Source: Apoderus coryli
Lineage: Eukaryota; Arthropoda; Insecta; Coleoptera; Attelabidae
Direction: 5' to 3'
Assembly (NCBI GenBank): GCA_911728435.2
Contig: OU452204.1
Span: forward strand, 7,316,001-7,380,000
Length of the DNA: 64,000 bases
The notes below the pieces were generated by a model. It had not been told where the DNA came from. It did not search any database and saw nothing but the letters and a program-made list of their open reading frames with translations. Positions 35,501 through 40,233 of this stretch are shown one piece after another (position 1 is the stretch's first letter; every line of letters starts with the position of its first letter). Position numbers and translations under genes: made by a program.

Positions 35501-36269
35501 CAAAACCTAATGTAATACTAACAAAATAAAAATGTTAGTTAGGCTGTAGTAATGGCGACTATTGTGGAAGAATTGCAGGATATTTGCAAGAATATTGTGG
35601 AACACTGTAAACTATTGCAAAGTTTTCTACTTTATTACGGAGTAACACTCACTATAGCCAAATAGGTACACGTATATTGTGGCTAGTGAAAAACCACTCT
35701 CGTGGGGCGGTGCATCATCAGTTTTGCTGCTTTCTTCTTTGTTGAATTAGGCTTCCCAAATAGAAGTATTTGGCAGCAAGTTGGCAGGGATAGATTTATA
35801 GTATACCAGCAAAAAATTCCATATGCTGGCGTTAGTACTGTATCAGCCCGAAAACTTTTCACCCATCGTCTTATATTTTGTTTTCAATGAGTAATTGCCT
35901 TTAAAATTATTATTATTTATAATATATTTGTAATAAATTATTTTGACTTAATTTGTATAATGGACTAATGTCTGTGATCAAATAAATAAAATGTTTTGTG
36001 CTTCTGAAACACCCTGTATACAAGTTTTGTCTCACTTAATAATTGATCAAACATTTCAACTCATCTACAAACCCAAGTTAATTTGTTTCATATAACTCAC
36101 TTTTGAGCTGTCCATCGATCCGTGACTCAATGTTTTCATGTGATGGGGATGATACCCACTAGAGGTATGATGGTCCGTTTTCAGTCTACAGGGTGATGCA
36201 CTTCTACTTGAAGTCTTGCTGCCTGTAGTAGTTTGTGATGTGACATGTAAACTATCCATGGCCACAAGC
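2913..36269 (-). CDS. TMCC: TMCC-family (dementin-like) transmembrane and coiled-coil protein, nine exons
   Basis: Joined exons give about 605 aa. The Ser/Thr/His-rich N-terminus (residues about 1-150) looks disordered. Family blocks follow: a KIVRVRDLI segment, the [30 protein letters not shown] coiled coil (exon 3), a [19 protein letters not shown] block (exon 4), a His/Gly/Ser linker ending in an acidic SEEESECSS stretch (exon 5), a second coiled coil containing [17 protein letters not shown] (exons 6-8), and two hydrophobic C-terminal segments. Known TMCC proteins are ER-membrane proteins that oligomerise through the coiled coils; Drosophila dementin is the fly member. All eight introns have GT-AG ends and the phases match throughout. 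The start is the ATG at 36257-36259 (context GGCCATGG); upstream 5' UTR exons would lie beyond this exon or outside the window. Family assignment rests on motif recognition, not a search. Confidence 0.85.
3043..5670 (-). other. Last TMCC intron, left part
   Basis: AT-rich intron with no convincing exon. A plus-strand stretch at 5324-5560 encodes a peptide ([17 protein letters not shown]) resembling the post-RT region of jockey-like LINEs, so it may be a decayed fragment. The segment at 4940-5010 (GGGATGAGGTTC..CGTTTCGGCAA) shares words with the foldback repeat at 14.04-14.43 kb. Confidence 0.4.
5680..7932 (+). mobile_element. RTE-like non-LTR retrotransposon, 5'-truncated
   Basis: The element begins in the last part of the endonuclease domain ([12 protein letters not shown], just upstream of the first ATG, then SDHNPLV) and runs through a complete reverse transcriptase to a GAAGAAGAAGAAG simple-repeat tail. 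The 5' part of the endonuclease is missing, as expected from incomplete reverse transcription. It lies in the last TMCC intron in antisense orientation to the host gene. A second, shorter copy is at about 42850-43622. Clade assignment rests on the C-terminal [21 protein letters not shown] motif and the triplet tail. Confidence 0.85.
5744..7915 (+). CDS. Endonuclease/reverse transcriptase ORF of the RTE-like LINE
   Basis: This 723-residue uninterrupted ORF starts inside the element, so the ATG is not the natural start. Visible features are the endonuclease end SDHNPLV (residues about 15-21), a Lys/Arg-rich linker, RT motif [10 protein letters not shown] (about 240), the FGFRNGLGT block (about 338), motif [13 protein letters not shown] (about 369), [10 protein letters not shown] (about 425), catalytic YADDT (about 465), and the C-terminal [15 protein letters not shown] tail. 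Related elements read FIDYEKAFDxVxH at motif A; here about four residues of the AFD part are absent, an in-frame deletion that probably disables the enzyme. The long open frame still suggests a recent insertion. Confidence 0.85.
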   Translation: MKSVKTYPGADLASDHNPLVATVQLRLKRLQKTPTTPKINLDKLKDDAVKEEIIQELNANIGNKTKPMVTPEDEWQHIKKTFQDVTNKLKDTTQTKKKPWMTEEILQLMDERRKVKTRNKQKYIELHRTIRKKNRETKAKFLDEECKEIEQLQAKHDTFNLHKKIKEAAGTYRKQHTGNLCDSDGQIIFDPVEKLKSWKDYISTLYHDDRGMITTDKNKAEGPVIIREEVEYALKNTKNRKATGPDEIPVEILKLLKDQKALDVLVELFNLIYITGTIPKDWLRSTIIPLPKKSSPKSHNDYRTIALMSHTLKVFLKIIHARIYKKCEERIGETQFGFRNGLGTREALMGMHVLVQRCLDISVDVYACFIDYDCVKHEKLITILTNIRLDSRDIRIIENLYWEQTASIKVGNSSSEGIEIKKGVRQGCILSPILFNLYSEKIFNEALDEKTEGIIVNGQVINNLRYADDTVLLATSEVELQSLIDSINQRSLEAGLRLNVKKTKVMVISRKNSPKTNLTANGIRLQPVDSYKYLGSTIVCKGDNSVEIRARIEQARTAFRKMSKVLSCKNFSLNLRLRLLRCYVFSVLLYGSEAWTLTTCSAKKIDAFEMWCYRRLLRIPWTDKVRNITVLERLGKDREIMYEIKKRKLEYLGHIMRNTKYRVLQNILQGKVEGKRGPGRRRHSWLKNLREWFGVNTCTLFRRAVNKVHIALMIANVRVGQGT
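7933..8461 (-). other. TMCC intron, remaining part before exon 8
   Basis: AT-rich intronic sequence next to the RTE-like LINE. The 65-codon minus-strand reading frame at 8236-8433 lacks homology I recognise. No regulatory motif stands out beyond the donor next to 8462. Confidence 0.4.
8462..8643 (-). CDS. TMCC: TMCC exon 8, end of coiled coil and first membrane segment
   Basis: The acceptor is TATGTTAG and the donor is ACAAG|GTAAAT. A Gln-rich helix ([20 protein letters not shown]) is followed by [20 protein letters not shown] and [10 protein letters not shown], the first C-terminal hydrophobic segment. Phase is 2 out. Confidence 0.88.
8927..9103 (-). CDS. TMCC: TMCC exon 7, ERLEEQ coiled coil
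   Basis: The acceptor is GTTTCTAG and the donor is ACTAAA|GTAAGT. It encodes exactly 59 codons containing [19 protein letters not shown] and [19 protein letters not shown], one of the best conserved TMCC segments. It is phase 0 on both sides. Confidence 0.9.
9104..10137 (-). other. TMCC intron with a LINE C-terminal relic
   Basis: At about 9633-9900 on the minus strand a short reading frame ends [30 protein letters not shown], the pattern of the extreme C-terminus of jockey-like reverse transcriptases (xxNSLPxxIKxxxSLxxFKxxLK). The rest of the intron is unremarkable; the plus-strand 96-codon frame at 9256-9546 looks random. Confidence 0.4.
10138..10297 (-). CDS. TMCC: TMCC exon 6, start of second coiled coil
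   Basis: The acceptor is GATGTTGTAG and the donor is ATTCAG|GTAAAT. It encodes 53 residues plus the completed split codon, with a helical pattern ([20 protein letters not shown]..). Phases are 2 in and 0 out. Sequence similarity to the family is weaker here, but position, phases and predicted coiled coil fit. Confidence 0.78.
10298..12247 (-). other. TMCC intron with an interspersed repeat
   Basis: Mostly unrecognised AT-rich sequence. The block 11520-11815 is a dispersed repeat with a second copy at 49289-49575 in the same orientation. Both share AAGTATGCCTTTTTTATGTA, a GTTTACCCGCCTATGGTCAT segment, and end near ACCCTGTATCTTT, which suggests a mariner-type end. Confidence 0.5.
11520..11815 (+). 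repeat. Dispersed repeat family A, copy 1
   Basis: About 290 bp, strongly similar to 49289-49575. Both copies end near AACACCCTGTATC / GACCCTGTATC, the terminal motif of several mariner-type repeats in this window. No coding capacity. Confidence 0.65.
12248..12539 (-). CDS. TMCC: TMCC exon 5, His-rich linker
   Basis: The donor is GGCAG|GTAAAA at 12242-12247. It encodes a Gly/Ser/Gln-rich linker with a His-rich tract ([13 protein letters not shown]) and ends in the acidic [17 protein letters not shown] patch typical of the family. The acceptor is less certain. A pyrimidine-rich run lacking AG reaches CCCATAG just before 12539, but in-frame AGs also occur 9 and 15 bases further in. All keep the frame, so only the first few residues are affected. 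Confidence 0.75.
14035..14435. repeat. Foldback repeat with arms of about 160-190 bp
   Basis: The left arm (TCTTGGGATGAGGTTCCCA .. GACATGAAATAACAAGGATT in reverse .. TAGGTACATTCTAAATCGTC) is repeated inverted on the right (GACGATTTAGAATGTACCT .. CCTCATCCCAAGA). The spacer is about 50 bp. A related fragment is at 4940-5010. Non-coding; element class unknown. Confidence 0.65.
14550..14581. repeat. (TA)n microsatellite
   Basis: An uninterrupted TA dinucleotide run of about 32 bp in an intron. Confidence 0.95.
15655..15782 (-). CDS. TMCC: TMCC exon 4, conserved KPREFA block
   Basis: The acceptor is TTTTTTCTAG and the donor is TCAA|GTAAGT. It encodes a Gly-rich run ([17 protein letters not shown]) followed by [19 protein letters not shown], which is close to the vertebrate TMCC block of the same type. 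Phases are 2 in and 1 out. Confidence 0.9.
15783..16140 (-). other. TMCC intron segment, nothing recognised
   Basis: AT-rich intron between exon 4 and the Penelope-like foldback insertion. It ends with the left target duplication (TATTCGTAAACGAT, 16127-16140). Confidence 0.4.
16141..16714. mobile_element. Foldback Penelope-like retroposon with hammerhead-type ribozyme core
   Basis: The element is flanked by a 14-bp target duplication TATTCGTAAACGAT (16127-16140 and 16715-16728). The two halves are inverted copies of a unit of about 200 bp, and one end has an extra segment of about 35 bp (..TTTACGGACATGAAATCCTTTT). Inverted pseudo-repeats, long variable target duplications and an asymmetric terminal extension are all described for Penelope-like elements, which are also known to carry hammerhead ribozymes. 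It has no reverse transcriptase and is non-autonomous. A related single-unit copy with its own target duplication is at 44405-44770. Confidence 0.65.
16280..16312 (-). ncRNA. Hammerhead-ribozyme-like catalytic core
   Basis: On the minus strand, CTGACGA (16303-16309) is followed by a perfect 4-bp stem II, GCTC-ATAATAA-GAGC (16288-16302), then GAAA (16284-16287). This is the CUGANGA / stem II / GAAA core of a hammerhead, including the G10.1-C11.1 pair. Helices I and III and the cleavage triplet could not be fixed by eye. A stable CGACAG-TAT-CTGTCG hairpin follows. The inverted arm (about 16515-16545, plus strand) keeps stem II and GAAA but has a damaged first box. Confidence 0.6.
16729..16846 (-). 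other. Short intron segment before exon 3
   Basis: 118 bp of intron between the retroposon target duplication and the exon 3 donor (GTAAGT at 16841-16846). The retroposon therefore inserted within about 120 bp of a splice site. Confidence 0.5.
16847..17075 (-). CDS. TMCC: TMCC exon 3, first coiled coil
   Basis: The acceptor is TATTCCAG and the donor is CTTAA|GTAAGT. This is the most diagnostic exon: [10 protein letters not shown], then a [11 protein letters not shown] motif and [18 protein letters not shown], a heptad-patterned helix found across TMCC1/2/3. Phases are 1 in and 2 out. Confidence 0.9.
17341..19215 (+). mobile_element. Jockey-like LINE with (ATT)n tail, 5'-truncated
   Basis: Reverse transcriptase and C-terminal region of a jockey-superfamily LINE, antisense to the TMCC intron that hosts it. 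It ends in AATAAAGG followed by (ATT)n at 19203-19220, a 3' signature shared with the copies ending near 22932, 26760 and 37600. The endonuclease and ORF1 regions are missing. The 5' boundary is approximate. Confidence 0.75.
17356..19032 (+). pseudogene. Reverse transcriptase of the jockey-like LINE, frame broken once
   Basis: The first open part (17356-18288, 310 codons) has [36 protein letters not shown], motif [28 protein letters not shown] and the catalytic FADD near 18198-18210. It stops at a short ATTG tandem duplication (18284-18297). The rest (18331-19032, 233 codons) continues in another frame with [20 protein letters not shown] and a typical C-terminus. The tetranucleotide expansion is therefore the probable inactivating lesion; otherwise the copy is nearly intact. 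Confidence 0.8.
19368..19728 (-). CDS. TMCC: TMCC exon 2
   Basis: The acceptor is CTATTCCAG before 19728 and the donor is GATG|GTAAGT after 19368. It encodes 120 residues plus one base: a Ser/Thr/Pro-rich low-complexity stretch, then an acidic segment, then a helix containing [20 protein letters not shown], which leads into the coiled coil of the next exon. The internal ATG at 19606-19608 (MDESTAG) would start a shorter protein if transcription began at the candidate promoter near 20.9 kb. Confidence 0.82.
19729..21268 (-). other. Start of the large TMCC intron, with candidate internal promoter
   Basis: Mostly AT-rich sequence without exons. The exception is a compact CpG-rich block at about 20880-20965 (separate entry). 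The minus-strand frame at 19834-20055 shows no recognisable domain. Confidence 0.4.
20893..20965 (-). promoter_or_regulatory. Candidate internal promoter / alternative first exon of TMCC
   Basis: This CpG-dense island in AT-rich DNA (GGCCGCGCCGC and several ACG/CG words) contains TGACGT-type motifs. On the minus strand it ends TTTCGCG|GTAAGG, a good splice donor with GT at 20898-20899. It lies about 1.2 kb upstream of TMCC exon 2. Splicing to 19728 would give a short upstream ORF and then the in-frame ATG at 19606-19608. This would produce a TMCC isoform lacking about 90 N-terminal residues. It is inference only; no TATA box was identified. Confidence 0.45.
21269..21569 (+). repeat. Dispersed repeat family B, copy 1
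   Basis: About 300 bp starting CAGTGGCGTACA and ending AAAAACCCTG-TA. It shares TTAGGGCCATATAAGCTC, CACCTTGTATCTTGGA and AATGCATTTCC with copies at about 31342-31575 (inverted), 50880-50960 (partial) and 52802-53024. The CCCTG-TA end suggests a Tc1/mariner-type MITE. Its end abuts another CAGGGTG end, forming the palindrome CCCTGTATATACAGGG at 21565-21580. Confidence 0.65.
21740..22935 (+). mobile_element. Decayed jockey-like LINE with internal deletion
   Basis: The 5' part (21758-22048) encodes RT motif A ([16 protein letters not shown]) and SGVPQGSLL. The middle, including the YADD region, is missing. The 3' part (22333-22630) encodes the C-terminal [20 protein letters not shown] and FNIAKSYN, broken by a stop. 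The tail is GAATAAAGATATTATTATT near 22913-22932. It is a non-functional relic. Confidence 0.7.
22936..23508 (+). mobile_element. Jockey-like LINE, left half (split by a mariner element)
   Basis: Encodes [13 protein letters not shown] and [10 protein letters not shown], followed in another frame by [18 protein letters not shown] and [15 protein letters not shown], then SKLEYCSVV just before the insertion. The right half resumes at 26124. It belongs to the same subfamily as the LINE at 17.3-19.2 kb. The reading frame is broken more than once. Confidence 0.75.
23511..26121 (-). mobile_element. Tc1/mariner-type transposon with terminal inverted repeats of about 700 bp
   Basis: The element is bounded by TA dinucleotides (23509-23510, 26122-26123) and begins and ends with the inverted CAGGGTGTCCTACGGTGGCA. 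The inverted arms extend roughly 23511-24215 and 25405-26121, far longer than the usual 20-30 bp. Within each arm are further CAGGGTG motifs and a CCGGTATAACCGGAA-type hairpin, so each arm may itself be a nested MITE. The transposase pseudogene occupies the centre on the minus strand. The insertion splits a jockey-like LINE, which dates it as younger than that LINE. Confidence 0.85.
24318..25331 (-). pseudogene. Mariner-type transposase (DDD type, about 41-residue D2-D3 spacing)
   Basis: It starts at ATG 25329-25331 ([10 protein letters not shown]), followed by a helix-turn-helix domain of the DUF4817 type ([20 protein letters not shown], then [10 protein letters not shown]). The DDE/D domain has D1 in [10 protein letters not shown]2 in QLDGAPPH and D3 in [12 protein letters not shown], with 41 residues between D2 and D3. 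A single-base loss in a T run near 24820 shifts the frame after NKQNSHF. A second shift near 24455 follows VWGAIK. The C-terminal part then reads to TGA at 24318-24320. All catalytic residues are otherwise present, so the copy died recently. Cut-and-paste transposase for TA targets. Confidence 0.8.
26124..26760 (+). mobile_element. Jockey-like LINE, right half
   Basis: Continues the LINE interrupted at 23508: [20 protein letters not shown], then the C-terminal [13 protein letters not shown] and [11 protein letters not shown] ending at 26536-26538. The 3' tail is AGTAAATG followed by (TTA)n at about 26742-26760. Order and orientation match the left half. Confidence 0.75.
26761..27848. other. 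Intron stretch, nothing recognised
   Basis: AT-rich sequence of the large TMCC intron. I saw no exon, ORF or repeat that could be named, except a near-duplicate AATGTTTATTAAGCATATT at about 27717 and 27761. Confidence 0.4.
28215..28800 (+). repeat. 240-bp tandem repeat, about 2.4 copies
   Basis: The anchor AAGAMACTTCTAARACTGAA occurs at 28251, 28491 and 28731, exactly 240 bp apart. The shared segments ATTTCTAGTACATTTGTTAA, AATATGGCAGCTCAAAATCA and TTTCTTCCTTAATTTT keep the same spacing. Non-coding and moderately diverged. Confidence 0.85.
29090..29360 (+). repeat. Repeat family C (GATGATGAG..GAAACATGT), copy
   Basis: Shares CATGAAATGGTRAG, CCACTGATGATGA, the GAAACATGTCTGG core, ATTTCGTGG and the terminal AGTATGGACTA with copies at 35160-35425 (+) and about 31600-31715 (-), and with partial copies at 13780-13900, 32640-32715 and 36595-36640. 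Class unknown; non-coding. Confidence 0.6.
29985..30530. other. Intron stretch, nothing recognised
   Basis: AT-rich. Short minus-strand frames at 29985-30221 and 30336-30527 show no domain I recognise. Confidence 0.35.
30537..30860 (-). pseudogene. Decayed mariner transposase C-terminal fragment
   Basis: On the minus strand, pieces such as [15 protein letters not shown] and [17 protein letters not shown] fit the catalytic end and C-terminus of mariner/SETMAR-type transposases. Frames are broken by several stops and shifts. The plus-strand frame at 30593-30847 is its shadow. Confidence 0.5.
31342..31580 (-). repeat. Dispersed repeat family B, inverted copy
   Basis: Reverse complement of the family B body (GGCAATATTTAAG, AATGCATGGTTTTCAAGATA, GTCAAATATCTCCTTACCGA, ending at CCAGTGGCGTTAGGG). 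Diverged. Confidence 0.6.
31600..31720 (-). repeat. Repeat family C, inverted copy
   Basis: Reverse complement of the family C core: CCACTAAGTATGGGGCCTGG, CGAAACATGTATGG, TTTCGTGGAGATTGACTTT. Confidence 0.5.
31848..32340. mobile_element. hAT-type MITE with 8-bp target duplication
   Basis: Starts CAGGGTTGGACAAATT and ends TCAGCCCAACCCTG. It is flanked on both sides by the 8-bp duplication GTTAAAAT (31840-31847 and 32341-32348). Size is 493 bp with no coding capacity. The CAGGGTTGG ends and 8-bp duplication are hallmarks of hAT elements; the transposase fragment at 32825-33240 may come from the same family. Confidence 0.85.
32593..32680. repeat. Perfect hairpin with 39-bp arms
   Basis: Arms at 32593-32631 and 32642-32680 are exact reverse complements around the 10-bp loop ACGATACACG. 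The arm core (GTCAACCTCCACGAAAATAT) is the family C TTTCGTGG..TTGACTTT segment, so the hairpin is an inverted duplication of part of that repeat. Confidence 0.9.
32825..33240 (+). pseudogene. hAT transposase relic
   Basis: ILTDNASNM at 32827 onward matches the catalytic TDN.ASN motif of hAT transposases; the frame runs to a stop at 33083-33085. A second piece (33108-33240) encodes [19 protein letters not shown] and [15 protein letters not shown], the C-terminal dimerisation region. The middle of the protein is deleted. The flanks at 32725-32825 repeat 31720-31815 in inverted orientation. Confidence 0.75.
33330..34585. other. Intron stretch, repeat fragments only
   Basis: Contains AACAGTGGCGAAGCGTCCAT at about 33863 (the CAGTGGCG start seen in family B) and, at 34425-34475, the 3' end of the tRNA-derived SINE family (GGGAAAGTTTTGGAGTAACA). 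No exon recognised. Confidence 0.4.
34589..35035 (+). repeat. Direct duplication of about 110 bp, two diverged copies
   Basis: TTATTGTACTTATTAATAAA..ATTTTTATTTC..GCGAAAAACTAC at 34596-34700 recurs at 34912-35035 with the same order of words (TTATTGTACTGATTAATAAA, GCGAAAAAGTTCACGAGACA). Repeat distance is about 320 bp. No coding role seen. Confidence 0.6.
35062..35425 (+). repeat. Repeat family C copy with 5' hairpin
   Basis: It begins with an inverted repeat (arms about 35062-35100 and 35135-35172, containing AATTGTATGTAAAATCAAT) and continues through GGCCACTGATGATGAATCTT, TTTCGTAGAGGATTGACTTT and CCAGAATGGACTACTT. Confidence 0.6.
35430..36060. other. Intron stretch near exon 1, nothing recognised
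   Basis: AT-rich. The plus-strand frame at 35702-35890 has no domain I recognise. AAACACCCTGTATA at about 36008 is a lone mariner-type end. Confidence 0.35.
36101..36269 (-). CDS. TMCC: TMCC exon 1 (first coding exon seen)
   Basis: The acceptor is TTGTTATTGTAG before 36269 and the donor is AAA|GTGAGT after 36101. The coding part begins at the ATG 36257-36259 and encodes 53 residues rich in Ser, Thr and His, ending MDSSK at phase 0. The frame is open from the ATG back to the acceptor, so coding could extend into an upstream exon. The next exon starts in phase 0, which supports the link. The presence of an acceptor shows that at least one more 5' exon exists. Confidence 0.7.
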
Positions 36270-36374
36270 CTACAATAACAATGAAAGAGCAATTATTATT
36301 TATATTAGAGTTAATACAATTGAATTGAAATATCAATATCGTGAATATATCGAAACAAAAAAGTTCACACCTAC

Positions 36375-37985
36375 ATACAACGTTCACGGATGGAGTTTGG
36401 AAGAGGAAAAGCTATTTTATTTGTTAGTATGGAAGAAAAAGTAATTCTTTATAAAAACGTCTACTTGTGTCGAAACTACAATTTTGAATACCAAATTTAC
36501 GATTAATTACAGGGTATATCAAAAATAACATTTCTCTCTAATTTTAGAACATATTGTATTGGTAATACTAAGCCGTTTGTAAAACTTGTATAAGTTACTG
36601 ATGATGAGGAAAATTGTATCTCGAAACATGTCTGGCGTCGCAGAATGCCTGGACTCCGATATTCAACTGTCAATTCACGGAATCGGCATTCAGGTGTCCG
36701 ATCGGGCTAAGAGTTTGGGACTTGTTATTGATAGTGGACTCAGATTTTCACAGCACATAACAAGTAAAATACAGATAGGTTTCGCTAACCTAAAGAACAT
36801 CTACGGTGTCAGACATCTGCTTTGAAAAAGTTATTGTGCGAGTCGCTAGTGCTATCACGCATGAATTACTGTGATTATGTATATGGCCCATGCCTCACGA
36901 AGATTGATTCTGGACGTGTTCAGCGGTTCCAGAACTCATGTTTGCGCTTAATTTTTGGGATAAGAAAATACGACCGAATCTCTTACACCCTGTCCACCAT
37001 CAAATGGCTTAATATGGCCAATAGAAGAAAGTTACATTCGTTGGTACTTTTTCACAAAATTATTTTGTCTAAAACTCCGCCATATTTGTTTCAAAGGATT
37101 ACGTACCGCACTGATGTTCACAATGTGAACGCCCGACGCAAGGACATAACTACTGTTCCGCAGCATCGAACAACCATGTTTCGGAGGTCCTTCAGCTATA
37201 ACTTGGCCAAGCTATATAATCCTGATTTTAAAGCCTTCCCTAATGCAAAATTTAAAAGACTCCTATACAAAAAATTGTTTGCTGAGCAGGCTACTCTCAT
37301 TGATTCTAATGCTATGTGTCCGTAATTATTTGTGCTTGGGAAGCAGTTTGAGTTTGATTATACAATTATAGTCTAAATTTTTATGATTATTATTTTTGTA
37401 GTTTATTATTATCTTCTTTCTATGTTTTTTAATATTTTTTTTTATTTGTATATTAGGTATACTAGGTCCTTGCTGAAAATCAGCTTTGCTGAGCTTGAAC
37501 CTTTTGGCATTTCTCTTTTTAAAATAAGACTGCATATTAATTATTATTTTTTTGTTGTTGTACTCAAATCATGCCAATAAATTAATTTATTATTATTATG
37601 TGGTAATATAATTATGTTTATTTTGTGGAACTGACGTTTTGGTTCTATACATATTCATCGCTCCTCTTCGAAATGGATTATTTCATTAAAAATAATATGT
37701 TTAATGATTTTGACATTTTAATAGTAATTATGAAATTACCCACTTTGAGAAAAAGGTTTATTAGTTTATTTTGCACAATTGGTGTAATAAATCACGGTTT
37801 TGAAAATATTTTCATAAAATTTAAAAAAATCGAAATCATTAAAAATGTTGTATAGTAATCGTAAAGTTTTCGAAATTGTAGTTTCGACACAAGCAGACGT
37901 TATTTATACAGAATGACTTTTTCTCCTAAATCTACATATAAAAAAGTTTTTCCTGTTCCAAACTCTCTACACACCGTATATTACA
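36375..37985. mobile_element. Element with inverted repeats of about 110 bp enclosing a LINE fragment
   Basis: The left arm (ACGTTCACGGATGGAGTTTG .. AAAAACGTCTACTTGTGTCG) at about 36380-36500 is inverted at about 37865-37985. The same arm type flanks 41215-41978, so this is a family with a TIR of roughly 120 bp. A LINE fragment (36640-37600) lies inside. No transposase seen. Confidence 0.5.
36640..37600 (+). mobile_element. Jockey-like LINE C-terminal fragment
   Basis: The frame at 36640-36825 encodes the post-RT segment SDRAKSLGLVIDSGLRFSQH. After a frameshift, 36822-37325 encodes LSRMNYCDYVYGPCL, RVQRFQNSCLRLIFGIRK, FRT-type YRTDVHNVNAR and FSYNLAKLYN to the stop. The tail is CCAATAAATTAATTTATTATTATTATG. 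It is 5'-truncated and abuts a family C start (TACTGATGATGAGG, 36595). Confidence 0.75.
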
Positions 37986-37989
37986 AAAT

Positions 37990-38378
37990 TATCATTTAAC
38001 GGACGTATCCATCAACCTCGTTAAATGTTTTAAACAGTTTTCAGTAATTCAACAAATAAATGCGCAAATAACCAACAGAAGCGAAAATAATAAAACAAAA
38101 TATAATCACAAGTTAGTAAAAGAAAAATCTGGTTGTTTGAACTTAATTGGCAGTTTATAAACAGAATCCGAAAACTGCTGGTGAATACCAACAGTCCCAA
38201 ACAGCTTGATACATTTTAACCCGCTGCCGTTGTTAGTTAACAAGTTAGTAGTTTTGGTAAATACGGCCATAAATCAAAAACGTGAACCTGACAAACTTTA
38301 TAATTGGATATACACAGAAAACTGTACAAACACTATTGAAAAATAATGCTGTGGTTTTATATTTTTGCACCAGTTGTA
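37990..38378. other. Intergenic stretch, nothing recognised
   Basis: AT-rich sequence upstream of the TMCC exons seen here, without ORFs or recognisable repeats. Any TMCC 5' UTR exon or promoter here could not be identified. Confidence 0.35.
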
Positions 38379-39000
38379 CAGGGTAGTCGAAATTGGGCAC
38401 TTTTCATAGGACCCTTCCATTTCTAGAAGAGCTAGAGAAAAAGTAACCTAGCTCCGAGAATTTTGTGAAATACTCAATGCCGAAACAGGGTGGTTTTCAA
38501 TTTTGTTCATTTTTGGCCCACTCCAGGTACTTCTCTATTTATGAATATTTTTTGTTTCTGTAAACACATTCTGAGTACACTTTTTTAAGAGGAATCCAAT
38601 GGTGTTTTTGTAAAAAAAAAAATAGTTTTGATGCTATGAGACCGTTTAAATCAAAGCAGCGTTTCTCATGAATCAGGCCCTCGTTTGTATGTGAGCTAAT
38701 GTATTCTTCCCCAGAGGTAAAAGTCTAGCGGCGCAATATCAGGAGATCTTGCCAATGAACGAGAATCCGATTGCCAACCCAATTGTCTCCAATTTATTTG
38801 ATTTATATATTGATTTAGAAACGTCGTTTCAATCTGTGTGTTATGACACGGTGCCTCGTCTTGTTGGACGTATACGTTTCCAAGTTCGCATTAGAAATAA
38901 GCTTCCCCTAAACGTTGGCAAATATAAACTTATCTCATTCACAAGACGACAGAATAAGATCAGTTTCAGCTATGCGTTAAATAATGTCCTTCGAATCATG
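38379..39000 (-). pseudogene. Decayed mariner-type element and transposase relic
   Basis: Begins TA-CAGGGTAGTC at 38377. The first 240 bp are an inverted relative of the MITE at 42104-42351. On the minus strand, 38690-38900 decodes to QQDEAPCHN and SLARSPDIAPLDFYLWG, the D2 and D3 motifs of the same transposase type as at 24.3 kb. Frames are broken. The plus-strand frame at 38749-39003 is a shadow. Confidence 0.6.
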
Positions 39001-39179
39001 TAATTTCAATGAGGGACCTGTGCGTGATTATGGATCGTCAAATTTCATTTCATTGTCATTATTAACTGCTATGTGAAACAAATTGCAGTAATATTAACAA
39101 TCACACAGATTTAATAGACTAAATCTGTGACAATGATATTAGAATTGTCAATATTTGACATTTCTATATACGTAACGTT

Positions 39180-39788
39180 GATTATGGCGTTTGCCACTAG
39201 ATGGTTTCTGCAAATTGCGGCCCATTATCACAAAAATGTACAAAATTCAAAATATTGAAGAAATGGTATATTATAGATATGAAGTGATATATCATTAAAA
39301 AGGCTATTTTTTGTCTATCGAACGGCATCTTCGAATATATACCATTCCATTTAAAAAAAATTGATTTTTCCTAGTAATCACGGATCACGGTCAAGTATAA
39401 ATTCGATTAAATCTTGTTCTGCAACTGCTTGACGATCTTGGACTCATTTGTATACTCAGTATTCCCGCGAATGTATTCTAAAATGTTGTTCATAAAAATA
39501 TTGATTTTTATGTAGAAGTCGAAAAACGTCAACATTTCCACAAAAAAAAAATTGTAGAGAAAAAATATGTTAGGTTTCGGTATAGGGAACGCTTAACAAA
39601 GTGGCCTTTAAATTTTATAGAGAATCCGGAAAAAAAATAAAAAATATTGTCATTCCATTTAAAATAACCCGGAAATATTACATCAATATAGAACCTTCCC
39701 GATAATACCGAACCCCTAAGTTTCATAAACATATACCTTTTTTAGTTCCCGAGAACTTTGAATAGACCACTCAGGATGAATCACCCTG
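39180..39788. repeat. Fragments of mariner-type repeats
   Basis: ATTCCATTTAAAATAACCCGG at about 39653 resembles an inner block of the 23.5-kb element. The stretch ends TGAATCACCCTG-TA at 39788, as in the right end of 57802-59402. No intact unit delimited. Confidence 0.4.
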
Positions 39789-40233
39789 TATATAGGTATA
39801 GGTAGATAAGTGGTTCTATAAATTTCTGTAAAATTTCCAGATACCGTGCTGTTGTAAGACTACCCTCATATACCACGGATGGACGCTTGAATAGGTGAAA
39901 ATGACAAAAACAATTTTTGAATCGGATATTCATTTTCTGGTTTTTGCCCCGGCTTTGTCTAAAACTAAGAAGTGTTGAACTAATAAGTCAAATCGCTCGT
40001 ATACGGGTGTTGTAGAGATACATTGTAAAAATAGGTTGAACAAACTACTTTTTAGTTTTATAATACATGAAAATTCTATTGGGAAAAGTTGTTTGGAATG
40101 AAGATTTATGGCGAATTTCAAAAATTGACTCCACTTTGTAAAATTACAATATCGAGATAAAACTGCACTTTAAGCAGTCTGCTGGGGTACTGACAACAAT
40201 AATATTCATTGTGGCAAAGTAAATTGACAAAAT

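Noticed and set aside
35702..35890. 62-codon plus-strand ORF
   Set aside because: No motif beyond chance similarity to transposase-like words; no splice or repeat context to support it.
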